A stretch of 64,000 bases of DNA from Phorcus lineatus (Eukaryota; Mollusca; Gastropoda; Trochida; Trochidae). Of the stretch, positions 52,250 to 62,123 are shown one piece after another. The translations under genes and the position numbers were made by a program. The notes beneath the pieces are model-generated. The model searched no databases. It was not told the DNA's origin and saw nothing but the letters and a program-made list of their open reading frames with translations. The stretch spans positions 3,360,501-3,424,500 of the forward strand of contig OV121087.1 in the NCBI GenBank assembly GCA_921293015.1. The letters are read 5' to 3'. The stretch's first letter is position 1, and every line of letters starts with the position of its first letter.

Positions 52250-53317
52250 CAGGGGCGTGGCTAGGGTTTTGAAGAATGTACCCAATCAAGGTCGCGCAGC
52301 GCCCGAGGCACCAAGGGGTGCTTTGCATCCACATTGCATTCAGTCCACCCAGTTTTATAAATGAGTACCTGAAAAACGGAATAACGGTGTGGCAGTTTCG
52401 AAGTAAACTAATGGGCAAACTATCAAGCTGCCAATTTTTCGACATGTTAATATGATTAAAACTTATTTCAGCGTGTGTTTGATTGAAATGCATTTTTGAT
52501 AACAAGAATGCATAATTTCAGTCACGATCCAGAGGGCAGGATTATTCTTGCTAAACATGGTCGTCCAAATAGTTAAATGCATCTATGCATCTTTGATATA
52601 TGGCGAAATACGGTAAAATGGCCATTTTCGTTTTATCTCGCTTAAAGAGATTCCATAATTCCTTTTGAAATGAGCTTTAAAAGGGCGTCTTCTTTTTAGA
52701 AAAACAACGACTTAAATGATTCAAACAAGGAAAATGTGTAGGAGTTTGCTTCTAATAAAATGGTGTAACTATGTTTCAGTCATATTTATCTTCCATTGAA
52801 TGATCATTAATCATTTTAAAAAGTAAAAAGCCCACGTCTATTTTACATTAATACTAGTTATTCAACCCATAAAAACAATATTTTGACTTAAGTTTTCAAC
52901 ATTCTGTGAACACAATAGTGTTGGATAGGTATGGAAAGCTTGGTAAAAAAAAAGGGGCAACATCCAATACCCCAATTGTGCGAGTAGGCTGTTAATGCTG
53001 TTTGTACGTGTATTTGCATTTCTATATCGTCTAAACTTTTAGAGAACTAAGCTTACCGAGAAGAATCCCCTGAATAAGGACGTTTCGTGATATTACAGCG
53101 TTGATTTGCTGAAACGCTTACCACGTGAGGGTTGTCCTATTGCAATAATTACAATAATGTCACTGTTCAGCTTCTATTTTCAATCAAACATACAGAAGAA
53201 GATTTAAGTATGGTTTATTTGTTATTTTTCATGTTTTTATATTTATTTTCTTTATGAAATTTGGAGAGAAAAAGTGTACTCAATCGAGTACATCGCGCAA
53301 AGATAGCTACGCCCATG
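52250..53317. mobile_element. Possible decayed hAT-like element
   Basis: CAGGGGCGTGGCTAGGG at 52250 and, inverted, CATGGGCGTAGCTATCT ending at 53317 are alike in their first 14 bases. The 8 bp flanks differ (CCTGTGGT, AATTGCAT), so this is an old element or two unrelated ends. Confidence 0.35.
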
Positions 53318-53336
53318 AATTGCATGTCTCATCAAC

Positions 53337-53366
53337 AGTGGCGGATCCAGAGGGGGGGGGGGGGAT
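53337..53366 (+). repeat. hAT-like terminus fragment and poly-G tract
   Basis: AGTGGCGGATCCAGAG followed by a run of G resembles a known hAT-type end, but no partner end was found. Confidence 0.4.
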
Positions 53367-54061
53367 GTAGGTAGATGGCAAACACGTACAGACTGAATCA
53401 TGGTCTCTTGAAAAAAACTATTGGTTTAATCCATTTATTCGTAAGAAGTTTTGAAAATTCATTTTAGGCATAGACTGGATGCTAGTCAATGCCTTTTTTG
53501 GCTTTTATCAATAAATGTATAAAAAGGAAAGATACACTGAGAATCAAATATTAACAATGTCTTTGTCAATTGATTTTTTTCAATTTATATGAGGAAAGCT
53601 TACATCGAGAACAAATTAGCATTTGAAGCCATAAGTGAAGTATGCACAGATATTTATTTTCCAAATTTGTAACAGTGTTTGCTTTATTCCTTATATAGCT
53701 ATAAAGGACTTGTTATAACTTATCTCCTTGAGTAAACTACGTAAGAGTAAAAAGGCAATTCTCTCAAAAAATGTGTTTTATACTAACTGCTTACAAAATA
53801 TAATGCAACCGCTGCTGGCTTCGGATGTCATCAATGCACATCTATTGTCTGAAAATGTACATATCAATGTCAGTATATATCAACAAAGTCCACTGATCAA
53901 AAACAAACCCAAGATAAATTTGGTTTACAAAATTATTGAAATTTTCAAGAACTTAACATACTTTGAAACGTAATTGATATTGATATGAGTGTCTTTTAGT
54001 ACGATAACGATTAGCAACTTAAGTGAGCTGAAGCCCGTATCAAGAGCAGCTAAGGCTTTAG

Positions 54062-55314
54062 TTAAAGATCGAGTGAAATGCCCTATGGTCGATTTCGGAA
54101 TTCGCTTAAAGGGATTACAATTTGACGTGGACGCAACTTTAAATTTATTAAATCGGCCGCTAAACAACATAAATACGGCTTTGTAATTATATTTTCTAAT
54201 TACGACCGGCGAGCAGAACCTGAAAGGCCCTGTGGTCACTGAAGCGTGAATCTTTCGTGACGTGCTAGTTGGCATATCATCATTCGCTCGTTATGTAAAA
54301 CAACACTAGCCGATAGTAAATCTCGCAGTTAAACCGTCGGTTATACCTACTAAACGTTATCCAACCAACTCAAATTTTAAAGGAATCTATTGTTTAATTC
54401 ATTGTCTGGAAATGTCTATTTTTGCAAGCGCAAGACCCTGATAAAATACGATGCTGTGTGCACTTTCCTACGGCATGTTTTTAAAAGTCACGACCCTGCG
54501 CAATGTTGTGATAGTTATAAGATTGCGCTAAGGCGTGAGATCCCGGAAGTATTTCTTACATGAACTATGCTCACTTATTGGACATTATATTGAGGGATGC
54601 ATCGGCATCCTTATTCTCATGAAAATATAACCTTTATTAAGTATTAACGCATAATGTCCTCCAGCGATTCAGAAAGAACAGATACATTGCATATAGGCAG
54701 CTAGTGCGCTGGTGTTTGCAGTACCTCGGGAGAACAGTTCGAGTACCACTGTCTGCATGTGCAGTCCATAAGATAAGAGAAAGATTCCCATCTCCAGAGT
54801 ATGCCGGTTTTAAGTTTCCCATACTTGGATGAACAGAAGAAAAAAAACAAAGACACTTGACTGTTTTTATGTATATTGCGCAGATAGGGGCAACAAACAA
54901 CAAGTAAATGTATATACATTCCCATAATTTTACAAATAAATCTGTACACTTGAACTTAATGTTTTTGTTATCATACATTATTGTTGATATCGTCATAAGA
55001 ATAGCTAATTGGAAGTCAAATCCTATCACATTTGTAGGTCATACATCATAAATGTACATCCAAAGATAATTTCCTGGGTCCCGTTGCACAAAACTCTAAG
55101 GTAACCTTGAGTCACTAAAGTTGAGTTGTTCATCAATTACGACGTCTGCCAAATGTTTTCACATCAATCAGACTGGTTTAACTAGTTTGTTTGTTTTTAT
55201 GACACACAGGTGGCCGTTATGTAATCCTATCGCATTCAATTTCAATTCTTGATTTAATGGTCACTAATTATACCTTTTGAATTTTAACGCCTTGGACCCG
55301 CCAAGCGGAATATA
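54062..55314 (+). mobile_element. TTAA-type DNA element copy A, left portion, cut by LINE insertion
   Basis: It begins TTAAAGATCG and matches copy B (59603-62013, reversed) over the outer ~570 bp and the inner ~350 bp. The middle parts keep different pieces of the element's gene. Homology to B continues up to GCGGAATATA at 55314, where the LINE's 3' end takes over. Its right half was not found beyond the LINE in this window. Subterminal GTGACGTGCTAGTTGG occurs here and, inverted, near the far end of copies B and C. Confidence 0.8.
54655..54828 (+). pseudogene. C-terminal remnant of the element's ORF (P2RX7-like family wording)
   Basis: The + frame reads RYIAYRQLVRWCLQYLGRTV, then PLSACAVHKIRERFPSPEYA, then GFKFPILG and stop. 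This is the wording of the C-terminal domain of invertebrate proteins annotated as P2X purinoceptor 7-like, often found in repeats. It directly follows the element's start codon region (ATGTCCTCCAGCGATTCAG at 54655), so the middle of the gene was deleted. Family recognition is from memory. Confidence 0.55.
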
Positions 55315-55323
55315 GAAGAAGAT

Positions 55324-55329
55324 TTTATT
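55324..55329 (-). terminator. LINE poly(A) signal AATAAA
   Basis: AATAAA on the minus strand about 10 bp before the LINE/copy A junction and ~190 bp after the ORF2 stop. Confidence 0.6.
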
Positions 55330-55513
55330 TCAGTCTCACTCGTAGATTGTAAAACATTGTAAAATACATAAGTTATGTACAGTAAAATACTACGACCAAT
55401 CACTTAGTGATTTACGAGAGACATACAGTATACTACACACACAAACGTGTTAAAATGCATCAAACAATAATATATATAGGACTACTTGTCTTAAAATAAT
55501 TAAAATGTACCAT

Positions 55514-58500
55514 TTATGAGTATAAAAATTGTCGCCTTCGGGTTAAAATGTCATGGCAGGCCTTGGACGCATAAAAAGCTAGTTCGGGATATGATAAAAT
55601 AACTATAAATTTCTCCTCCATAGTTTTTCGAGTAAAATGATCATCAAACTGTAAACAGTTGCTAAAAAGTGTAGATCTAATGTCCTCGTATAAAGGGCAG
55701 ACTAAAAGGACATGAGTTTCGTCTTCGACGTCATTATCACAGTTGAAGCAGGAACGTTGCTGAAATGGTGTGTTAGTGTAGCGGCCTGTCTCTACGTGTA
55801 GCGGTGCAACCCCACATCTAAACTTTACATAGGCACTTCTGTGGTCACGTCGTAGAGGGAGTCTCAAATACTTCTCCTCAGAGTAGACTTGCTTGAATAG
55901 CTTGTACTTCCTTAGTTTGTTACGGCCGCTACCTCGCAGTGAGTTGTGTCGTAAGAGCTGGGTTGTCCACGTGGTTTCATATTGGTAGGAGACAGCTTCA
56001 CGGATTACCCGGGCGAACAGTTTACTCTCTATATGTGAGTCTGTGGCACAAAAATGTTCTAAGTCTATCTTCTGCAGATGTGCGCATACTCTCGAACTCC
56101 ATGTCTTTCTCTTGCATCCAACAGACCACTCAAATATTCTTTTGTTTAACCGCCTATGTGTCAAGTTGACTAGTCGAGCCCAATGTCTTGAAACGGAAAC
56201 CCACTGTCTCACTGTAGGTGGTTCCCATCCACTTTCTCCATTAACGGCCACATTTGGTGTATATTTTCCAATTCCGAGGAAAAACCTAATCGCTCTGTGA
56301 TGGAGAGCGTTTACGGCTGAGTGTTCCGTGGTCCCCCAGATGGAAGCGCCGTAGTTCAGTACTGACCATACCATGGTGTCATAAAGCTTGGTGTAGACAT
56401 TAAAGGGCATCCCCCCCATGGCTTTGAACTTAGAAATAAGAAGTCCCAGAGATCTGCTAGCTGATTTAACTGCATTCTTTGCCATACTGTTGTAGTCTAA
56501 ATGTTCAGTCAGTAAAATGCCAAGGTAGTGGTAGCTCCCACATATGTCAAGTTTTATATCGCCACACCTGAACTCCGTCACTGATCTTGGCACTGATGGC
56601 CCCCTGAAATGTACCACTTGTGATTTGTCTTGATTGATGGACATCCTATTTTGGCAGCACCACACATCTAGCGTAGATAGGAGACACTTTAAATCCTCCT
56701 CATTTTCAGTAATGAGTACAACATCATCTGCATATGCTAATATGCCCACTACTTCCTCTGCAATCTCGACACCTATGCCTAGGGCTTTCACTGTTCTCAC
56801 TAAGTCATCTATATAAAGGTTGAAGAATAGAGGTGAGAGAAGGCATCCTTGCTTCAGACCCCTGTTAACCTCAAACCAGCTGGTACTGTGAACTCTGTTA
56901 ATACGTACGGAACACTGAACGTTCTTGTACAATGCAGTGATAGCTTTCAACATCCGGCCTTGAACTCCGTAATGGTTGATTCTTTTCCATAGGTTAACTC
57001 TGTTGATTCCATCATAAGCCTTCTTGAAATCAATAAAGGCGGCAAAAGTTGATTTCCTCATCAGTTTCCTTCCTTCAATGATCGATGTTATTGAGCTGAT
57101 GTGGTCTATCGTTGACCTCCCTCGTCTGAAACCATTTTGCTCGTCACATAAGATGTCATTTTTCTCAGCCCATTCTGTAAGACGTGTATTTAAAATACCA
57201 CAGTATGCCTTATATATTACAGGCGCGAGAGTAATTCCCCTGTATGATAACGGGTCTCTGGGGTCGCTAGACGTTGACTTTGGAATAGGGTTAATGATTC
57301 CTTTAGACCACATGACAGGAACATGGGAAGACAGAAAACAAATGTTAAAAAGTCTGTGTAAGAGGCTTATGGTCCTCTCTCCTCTAAGAAGTTCAACCTG
57401 TATATTATCGACTCCTGGAGCTTTCCCATCCTTCATATTTTGTAGTGTACGGCGAACTTCATCCAGGGTTATCTCTCTGTTGAAGTCTAACTCTACATAG
57501 TCCTCGTCTTCTGGAGTGAATTCCTCTCGGTCTGTATCACCTACTGCCTGGTTCAGAAGTCCTTCATAGCTTGCTCTCCATTTCTCTAGAACACGGTGTA
57601 CATCTGAACTCACACTGCCATCGTCTTCCTTCACCTCAAGGGGAATCATTTTCTGTCTCTCCTGTCCTATTCCAACTCTCCCTATACGTTTCCAGAACTC
57701 ATTTCTGTTCTCCTCACACATTGTTTCCAATTCGGCATGTAGCTTGCTCCTGTAAGCTCTTTTTTGCCTCTGCACAAGCTTGTCAAAGACTTTTCTAGAT
57801 TTAACAAATTGATGTTTAAGTTTAGCCTTCCTGGGCCCGGAGGCCTTACACCACGCCGTCTCAGCAGAGCACATAGATTCCCATTTACTTGCCAACTCGT
57901 TATTCCACCAAGGGTGTTTAAATCTCTTTCGTTTGTTAGATGTGCCGTTAGTCAATTTCACTTTCAGAACAGGAATTCTTTGCTGCATTTCATCATTGAT
58001 AATGTTGATACAAACGTCATAAGCCTTATCTAGCTTATCTTGATCTTTCGTAGACGATTCAAGTTCGTCAATAGCATATTTCAATTTCAGTTGTATCTGG
58101 TCCGACTGAAGGAAATCTGGTGGTGTTTGTGTGGTTAAAAACTTGTCATATGATTGATGGTATTCATTCCCATAATTTTCATCCTCCATCATGTCAGTCT
58201 CATTAAACCTAAAGTTCCATGACAAGAAGGAGTGATCCAGTTTCAAAAGCATATCCCCATCAACTTTAGATATACATTCCTGGTTATTGACTAAATCTGT
58301 TGGTCGCACAACATTGAAGTTATCAAAATGATCTAGCTTTTCATAAGGCATAAAACAATAATCAACTACTAACATTCCCTGCGTAGAAACAAAAGTAAAG
58401 TCATTTTGAAAAGTTTTTCTGCCATTCAGCATGCAGAAATTACAGCTGATAAGAAAATCAATACATAATTTCCCATGCAAATTCTGTGTGAAGTCTATAA

Positions 58501-58867
58501 CTTGCCTCTCTTTAATCAAGTCAACACCTTCAATGAAGTCAGTCATATCGCCACATCGGCTGTTAAAATCACCACAGATAAAGCTAATGTTCTTGAATTC
58601 AGAAACCTGCAATAGCAGATTATCATAAAAAGTCTGACCACACACATTACGAGACGAGCCATCAGGGGGCAAATAACATATACATATATAAGAAATGACA
58701 TTAGTGCATCTTTCTGTAAATGCAACCCACAAAACATCTTCATTTACGTTGTCTTTAATAGTCACATCGTACGTTTTAAAAAGAGAGTTCTTCACAAAAA
58801 GACCCACCCCCCCCCGGAGCCCCGGGGAGCGCGTACATGTAGGGCCGTCCGGTTGTGTCCGAACCAT
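55514..58867 (-). CDS. LINE ORF2: endonuclease (main part), reverse transcriptase, CCHC finger
   Basis: 1,117 codons open from ATG 58867, but the family protein should start upstream. The APE-type endonuclease has GDFNSR, VDYCFMP and LDHSF signatures; its first block (GITETHLRG) lies in another frame at 58817-59028. The reverse transcriptase shows AFIDFKKAYDGINR, GLKQGCLLSPLFFNLYIDDL and catalytic AYADDVVLI (around 56722-56733). The C-terminal finger CX2CX8HX4C reads CFNCDNDVEDETHVLLVC. The stop is at 55514. A run of G (C on the + strand near 58808-58816) is the likely site of the frameshift that separates the N-terminal block; it may be real or a sequencing error. Confidence 0.9.
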   Translation of the reverse strand: MVRTQPDGPTCTRSPGLRGGVGLFVKNSLFKTYDVTIKDNVNEDVLWVAFTERCTNVISYICICYLPPDGSSRNVCGQTFYDNLLLQVSEFKNISFICGDFNSRCGDMTDFIEGVDLIKERQVIDFTQNLHGKLCIDFLISCNFCMLNGRKTFQNDFTFVSTQGMLVVDYCFMPYEKLDHFDNFNVVRPTDLVNNQECISKVDGDMLLKLDHSFLSWNFRFNETDMMEDENYGNEYHQSYDKFLTTQTPPDFLQSDQIQLKLKYAIDELESSTKDQDKLDKAYDVCINIINDEMQQRIPVLKVKLTNGTSNKRKRFKHPWWNNELASKWESMCSAETAWCKASGPRKAKLKHQFVKSRKVFDKLVQRQKRAYRSKLHAELETMCEENRNEFWKRIGRVGIGQERQKMIPLEVKEDDGSVSSDVHRVLEKWRASYEGLLNQAVGDTDREEFTPEDEDYVELDFNREITLDEVRRTLQNMKDGKAPGVDNIQVELLRGERTISLLHRLFNICFLSSHVPVMWSKGIINPIPKSTSSDPRDPLSYRGITLAPVIYKAYCGILNTRLTEWAEKNDILCDEQNGFRRGRSTIDHISSITSIIEGRKLMRKSTFAAFIDFKKAYDGINRVNLWKRINHYGVQGRMLKAITALYKNVQCSVRINRVHSTSWFEVNRGLKQGCLLSPLFFNLYIDDLVRTVKALGIGVEIAEEVVGILAYADDVVLITENEEDLKCLLSTLDVWCCQNRMSINQDKSQVVHFRGPSVPRSVTEFRCGDIKLDICGSYHYLGILLTEHLDYNSMAKNAVKSASRSLGLLISKFKAMGGMPFNVYTKLYDTMVWSVLNYGASIWGTTEHSAVNALHHRAIRFFLGIGKYTPNVAVNGESGWEPPTVRQWVSVSRHWARLVNLTHRRLNKRIFEWSVGCKRKTWSSRVCAHLQKIDLEHFCATDSHIESKLFARVIREAVSYQYETTWTTQLLRHNSLRGSGRNKLRKYKLFKQVYSEEKYLRLPLRRDHRSAYVKFRCGVAPLHVETGRYTNTPFQQRSCFNCDNDVEDETHVLLVCPLYEDIRSTLFSNCLQFDDHFTRKTMEEKFIVILSYPELAFYASKACHDILTRRRQFLYS

Positions 58868-59028
58868 GTATACCCGTCAACGACGATATTATCGTTGCCA
58901 CGAAGATGAGTCTCCGTAATACCTAACACATCACATCCGGATTTAAGAACACATTGCTGCCTAAGAATTGCATTTTGTGAAGTGGAATCCCGAGACCATC
59001 CTTTCACGTTCCAACACCCGCCTTTGAC
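58817..59028 (-). pseudogene. LINE ORF2 N-terminal endonuclease block (other frame)
   Basis: The frame reads CWNVKGWSRDSTSQNAILRQ and then the glutamate motif GITETHLRG, the first half of an APE endonuclease. It then runs into the G-tract and is lost. It is in the same frame as ORF1, separated only by one TAG (59031-59029). No ATG opens it. Confidence 0.75.
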
Positions 59029-59602
59029 CTAGCGCAGACGTAGCGGTGTGCGATTGGCTGAGGTACTGTCGAAACCCCGCCTCCTTTCTGCTGACCTCGT
59101 TGGTGGATTACGTTGATTGGACGGCCTCCTGTTGTCACGTGGTCCCTGTTGATAAACATCACCACGTGTTAGCCCGCTGTCGTACTGTCTTCTGTTGTCG
59201 TCTCTGCCTCTCCAACTGTCATCACGTCGTGTCGTTGACTCGTCGTTCCAACTACTCCTGTGTCTCCTCTCACTCCCCGCACGACTGAGTCTACCACTCG
59301 CGCATCTTAGATGACCTTCACCGAGAGTCTCTGCAATGATTCGCATGTTTGACTCTTGCATGCGTTGGTGGAGCGGTTTATCACTTGATATATAAATGTT
59401 ACTGAAATCGTCACTGTCCCTAAGTTTGGACTTGCTTGATAACACTCTCCTCTTGTGTTCGCTGTTACGGCAAGTAGCGATGACAATACCCGGGTGGCGA
59501 TGACTCCCTCTCGTCTCCTTTCTCTCCACCCTGTCAATGGCCACGTCACTCAACTGTAGACCCGTGTGTATGAGGTCGTTCACCGTCTCCTTCAGATTCT
59601 CA
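59029..59602 (-). pseudogene. LINE ORF1, remaining C-terminal part
   Basis: From ENLKETVNDLIHTGLQLSD it continues through the RRM-like wording PGIVIATCRNSEHKRRVL..LRDSDDF..IYISSD, typical of LINE ORF1 nucleic-acid binding proteins, to an Arg/Ser/Asp-rich tail ending RTPLRLR and TAG. No usable ATG precedes it within the open frame: the codon at 59664 is GTG and is preceded by TAA. This fits the true N-terminus having been cut off by copy B at TTAA 59603-59606. Confidence 0.75.
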
Positions 59603-59727
59603 TTAAAGAGGAGAAGTAACGCATGAATTTGATTATTACAAATTAGTTTCTGTATTCGCTTCACTTATATCAATCAATAGAGCCAAAAAATTTGAAAATA
59701 TACGCTTTAATTCGACTACTAGGAGAC

Positions 59728-59735
59728 CTTTTATA
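59728..59735 (-). promoter_or_regulatory. TATA-like motif in copy B, pointing out of the element
   Basis: TATAAAAG in the context GGGGTATAAAAGGTCTCC lies ~130 bp inside the copy B end that abuts LINE ORF1, oriented toward the LINE. Copy C has the same motif at 35266-35273. Activity is not shown. Confidence 0.4.
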
Positions 59736-61258
59736 CCCCTGTTTTGGATAGCCGCCTAATGAGACTGGCGAACGCTTACACAAAATCACCGAAGCATGAC
59801 TCGAAGCCACGCCCAGTGTGTGACGTGCTAGTAGGCAGCTGAACGCCCAGCCATTTGATTTTCTCTGTATTTTTAAGCTAATTCAACAGCAAAATAGAGG
59901 CAATAGCATGACCGAAAGAATTCCAAAATACGATATATAACGGCTTCATGATATCAACTTTCCCTCTCAGTCGTCAAATCCATCTTAATTAGACTGTGAC
60001 AATCCTTGGACGCGGTTTTCTTGGGTGGGTTTATATCAAAAAGGTAAAGAACTTGGTCGGTGAGAGATCCAATTGCAATGGGATATCACGTAGTGTTACA
60101 ACATGTATTTATCGATATGAAGTTATAAATTGTCTCGAAAAAATGAAGATTTTTGTAAAAAACGGGAGACAAATGTGGAAACTTTTTTTATGACTATAGA
60201 ACAAATAATTTTGTATCACTTCACTTTCATGACAACTTAGTACTTATTGGAATATTCGTTTGTATTTAACTAACACATATCATATTCTTATCTAGTATAA
60301 CATCTCACACCGTGTTGCAATATCTCTGTCTTTGAATTTAACATTAAATGACATGAAAACATACCTGACGCAAGCGTTAGAAACATCCTATGTAATCCTA
60401 AAGAATGTTGGGTCCCGTTATTCACGATGTACTTTTTTAAATGTGTGTCATCGTCCTTAGAGGTGCATGAGCCAAATCTCCTTCTCTTAATTTATTGGTT
60501 AAATATATATTCTACAAGTTCATTGGTTCAAAATGACTGGACGCCGTGACAATAAACTAAGTTTCAGTCGAATGCCAAGAGTTACGCCATTATGACAGGA
60601 CATATATTCCGCTTGGCGGGTCCGAGGCGTTAAAATTCAAAAGGTATAATTAGAGACCATTAAATCAAGAATCGAAATTGAATGCGATAGGATTACATAA
60701 CGGCCATCTGTGTGTCATAAAAAACAAACAAACTAGTTAAACCAATTTGATTGTTGTGAAAACATTTGGCAGACGTCGTAATTGATGAACAACTTAAATT
60801 CAAGGTTCACCTTAGTGACTTAAGGCTACCTTAGAGTTTTGTGCAACGGGACCCAGGAAATTATCTTTGGATGTACATTTATGATGTATGACCTACAAAT
60901 GTGATAGGATTTGACTTCCACTTAGCTATTCTTACGACGATATCAACAATAATGTCTCACTCACCATACACTACATGCCTACATTACATTTAGAAAATTG
61001 TGTGAACGCCAAAATACATAAAAATATGGATATCATATTCAAATAATCCATGGTCAATAATACATTCAATTTTTAAAAATTATTTCTGTTGACTGAAAAA
61101 ATATATAAATATAATGGAGAATTGTTTTTTAAAATAATCAGTCCAATGCAATTTAGCATTAATAGTAAATTCTGAGTTTTGTTGTAATAGCATAAAAATT
61201 AAATTGAAAATGCCAAAAGAAATTAAAACCAGTCGATGTTGTTCAATCTGTCTCGGTT

Positions 61259-61423
61259 TTAATTGCTTGTCGTCTCTTCTGTTTCTGAGCCACTCGAACT
61301 GTCATTTGGCTCATATAAGTAAGGAAAAGTATCGTCCCCGTCAATTGAAATTAGCGTTTCTGAACATGATGAGACACATTCCATAGATAATGATATCTCG
61401 CTTTCAGAATAGCTGGTGGACAT
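61259..61423 (-). pseudogene. N-terminal fragment of the DNA element's gene
   Basis: From ATG 61423 the frame reads MSTSYSESEISLSMECVSSC, then DDTFPYLYEPNDSSSGSETE and stop at 61259, 54 residues. A Ser/Glu-rich start followed by PY.YEP is the N-terminal style of P2RX7-like repeat proteins, matching the C-terminal piece found in copy A. The rest of the gene is deleted. Confidence 0.5.
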
Positions 61424-62018
61424 TATGCGTTAATACTTAATAAAGGTTATATTTTTATGGGAATAAGGATGCCGGTGCATCCCTCAATATAATGTCCAAT
61501 AAGTGAGCATAGTTCATGTAAGAAATACTTCCGGGATCTCACGCGTTAGCGCAATCTTATAACTATGACAACATGGCGCAGGGTCGTGACTTTGAAAAAC
61601 ATTCCGTAGGAAAGTGCACACAGCATCGTATTTAATCAGGGTCTTGCGCTTGCAAAAATAGAAATATCCAGACAATGAATTAAACAATAGATTCCTTTAA
61701 GGTTTGAGTTGTTTGGATAACGTTTAGTAGGTAAAACCGACAGTTACTGTGAGATTTACTATCGGCTAGTGTTGTTTTACATAACGAGCGAATGATGATA
61801 TGCCAACTAGCACGTCACGAAAGATTCACGCTTCAGTGACCACGGGGCCTTTCAGGTTCTGCTCGCCGGTCGTAATTAGGCAATTAAATTACAAAGCCGT
61901 AATTATGTTGTTTAGCGGCCGATTTCAGAAATTTAAAGTTGAGTCCACGTCAGATTGTAATCCCTTTTAACGAATTCCGAAATCGACCATAGGGCATTTC
62001 ACCCGATCTTTAAGGAGG

Positions 62019-62039
62019 AAGGGGGGGGGGGGGGGGGAG
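62019..62039 (+). repeat. Poly-G tract next to copy B
   Basis: A run of G on the + strand, coding a proline tract on the minus strand within the interrupted LINE ORF1. Prone to length error. Confidence 0.85.
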
Positions 62040-62123
62040 AGGTACGTTAAAACGTGTATCAAGTATGCCGCTAATGTTGTTATCTCATTTGAACGTTCAA
62101 ATAGAAAATGATAAATAAGCCGA

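Larger units (their letters stand above)
59603..62013 (-). mobile_element. TTAA-type DNA element copy B inserted in LINE ORF1
   Basis: On the minus strand it starts TTAAAGATCG (62013) and ends CTCCTCTTTAA (59603), so TTAA borders both ends; both termini begin TTAAAGA when read inward. A degenerate subterminal inverted repeat containing GTGACGTGCTAGTTG or its near match lies ~200 bp from each end. It keeps the first exon of the element's gene (61423-61259) but no transposase core, so it is non-autonomous. LINE ORF1 frames FLL|NENLKE meet across it. The inner part matches copy C and the outer part copy A. Confidence 0.82.

Noticed and set aside
53989..54186. A 65-residue + strand ORF as a host exon
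   Set aside because: It crosses the outer border of copy A, and the equivalent frame in copy B has an early stop. It looks like chance.
54062..62013. A novel composite transposon with 1.3-kb terminal inverted repeats carrying a reverse transcriptase
   Set aside because: The arms differ in the middle, a TTAA falls exactly at the ORF1 break, and the LINE poly(A) end lies at the other junction. Successive insertions explain it better; kept only as an alternative to test.
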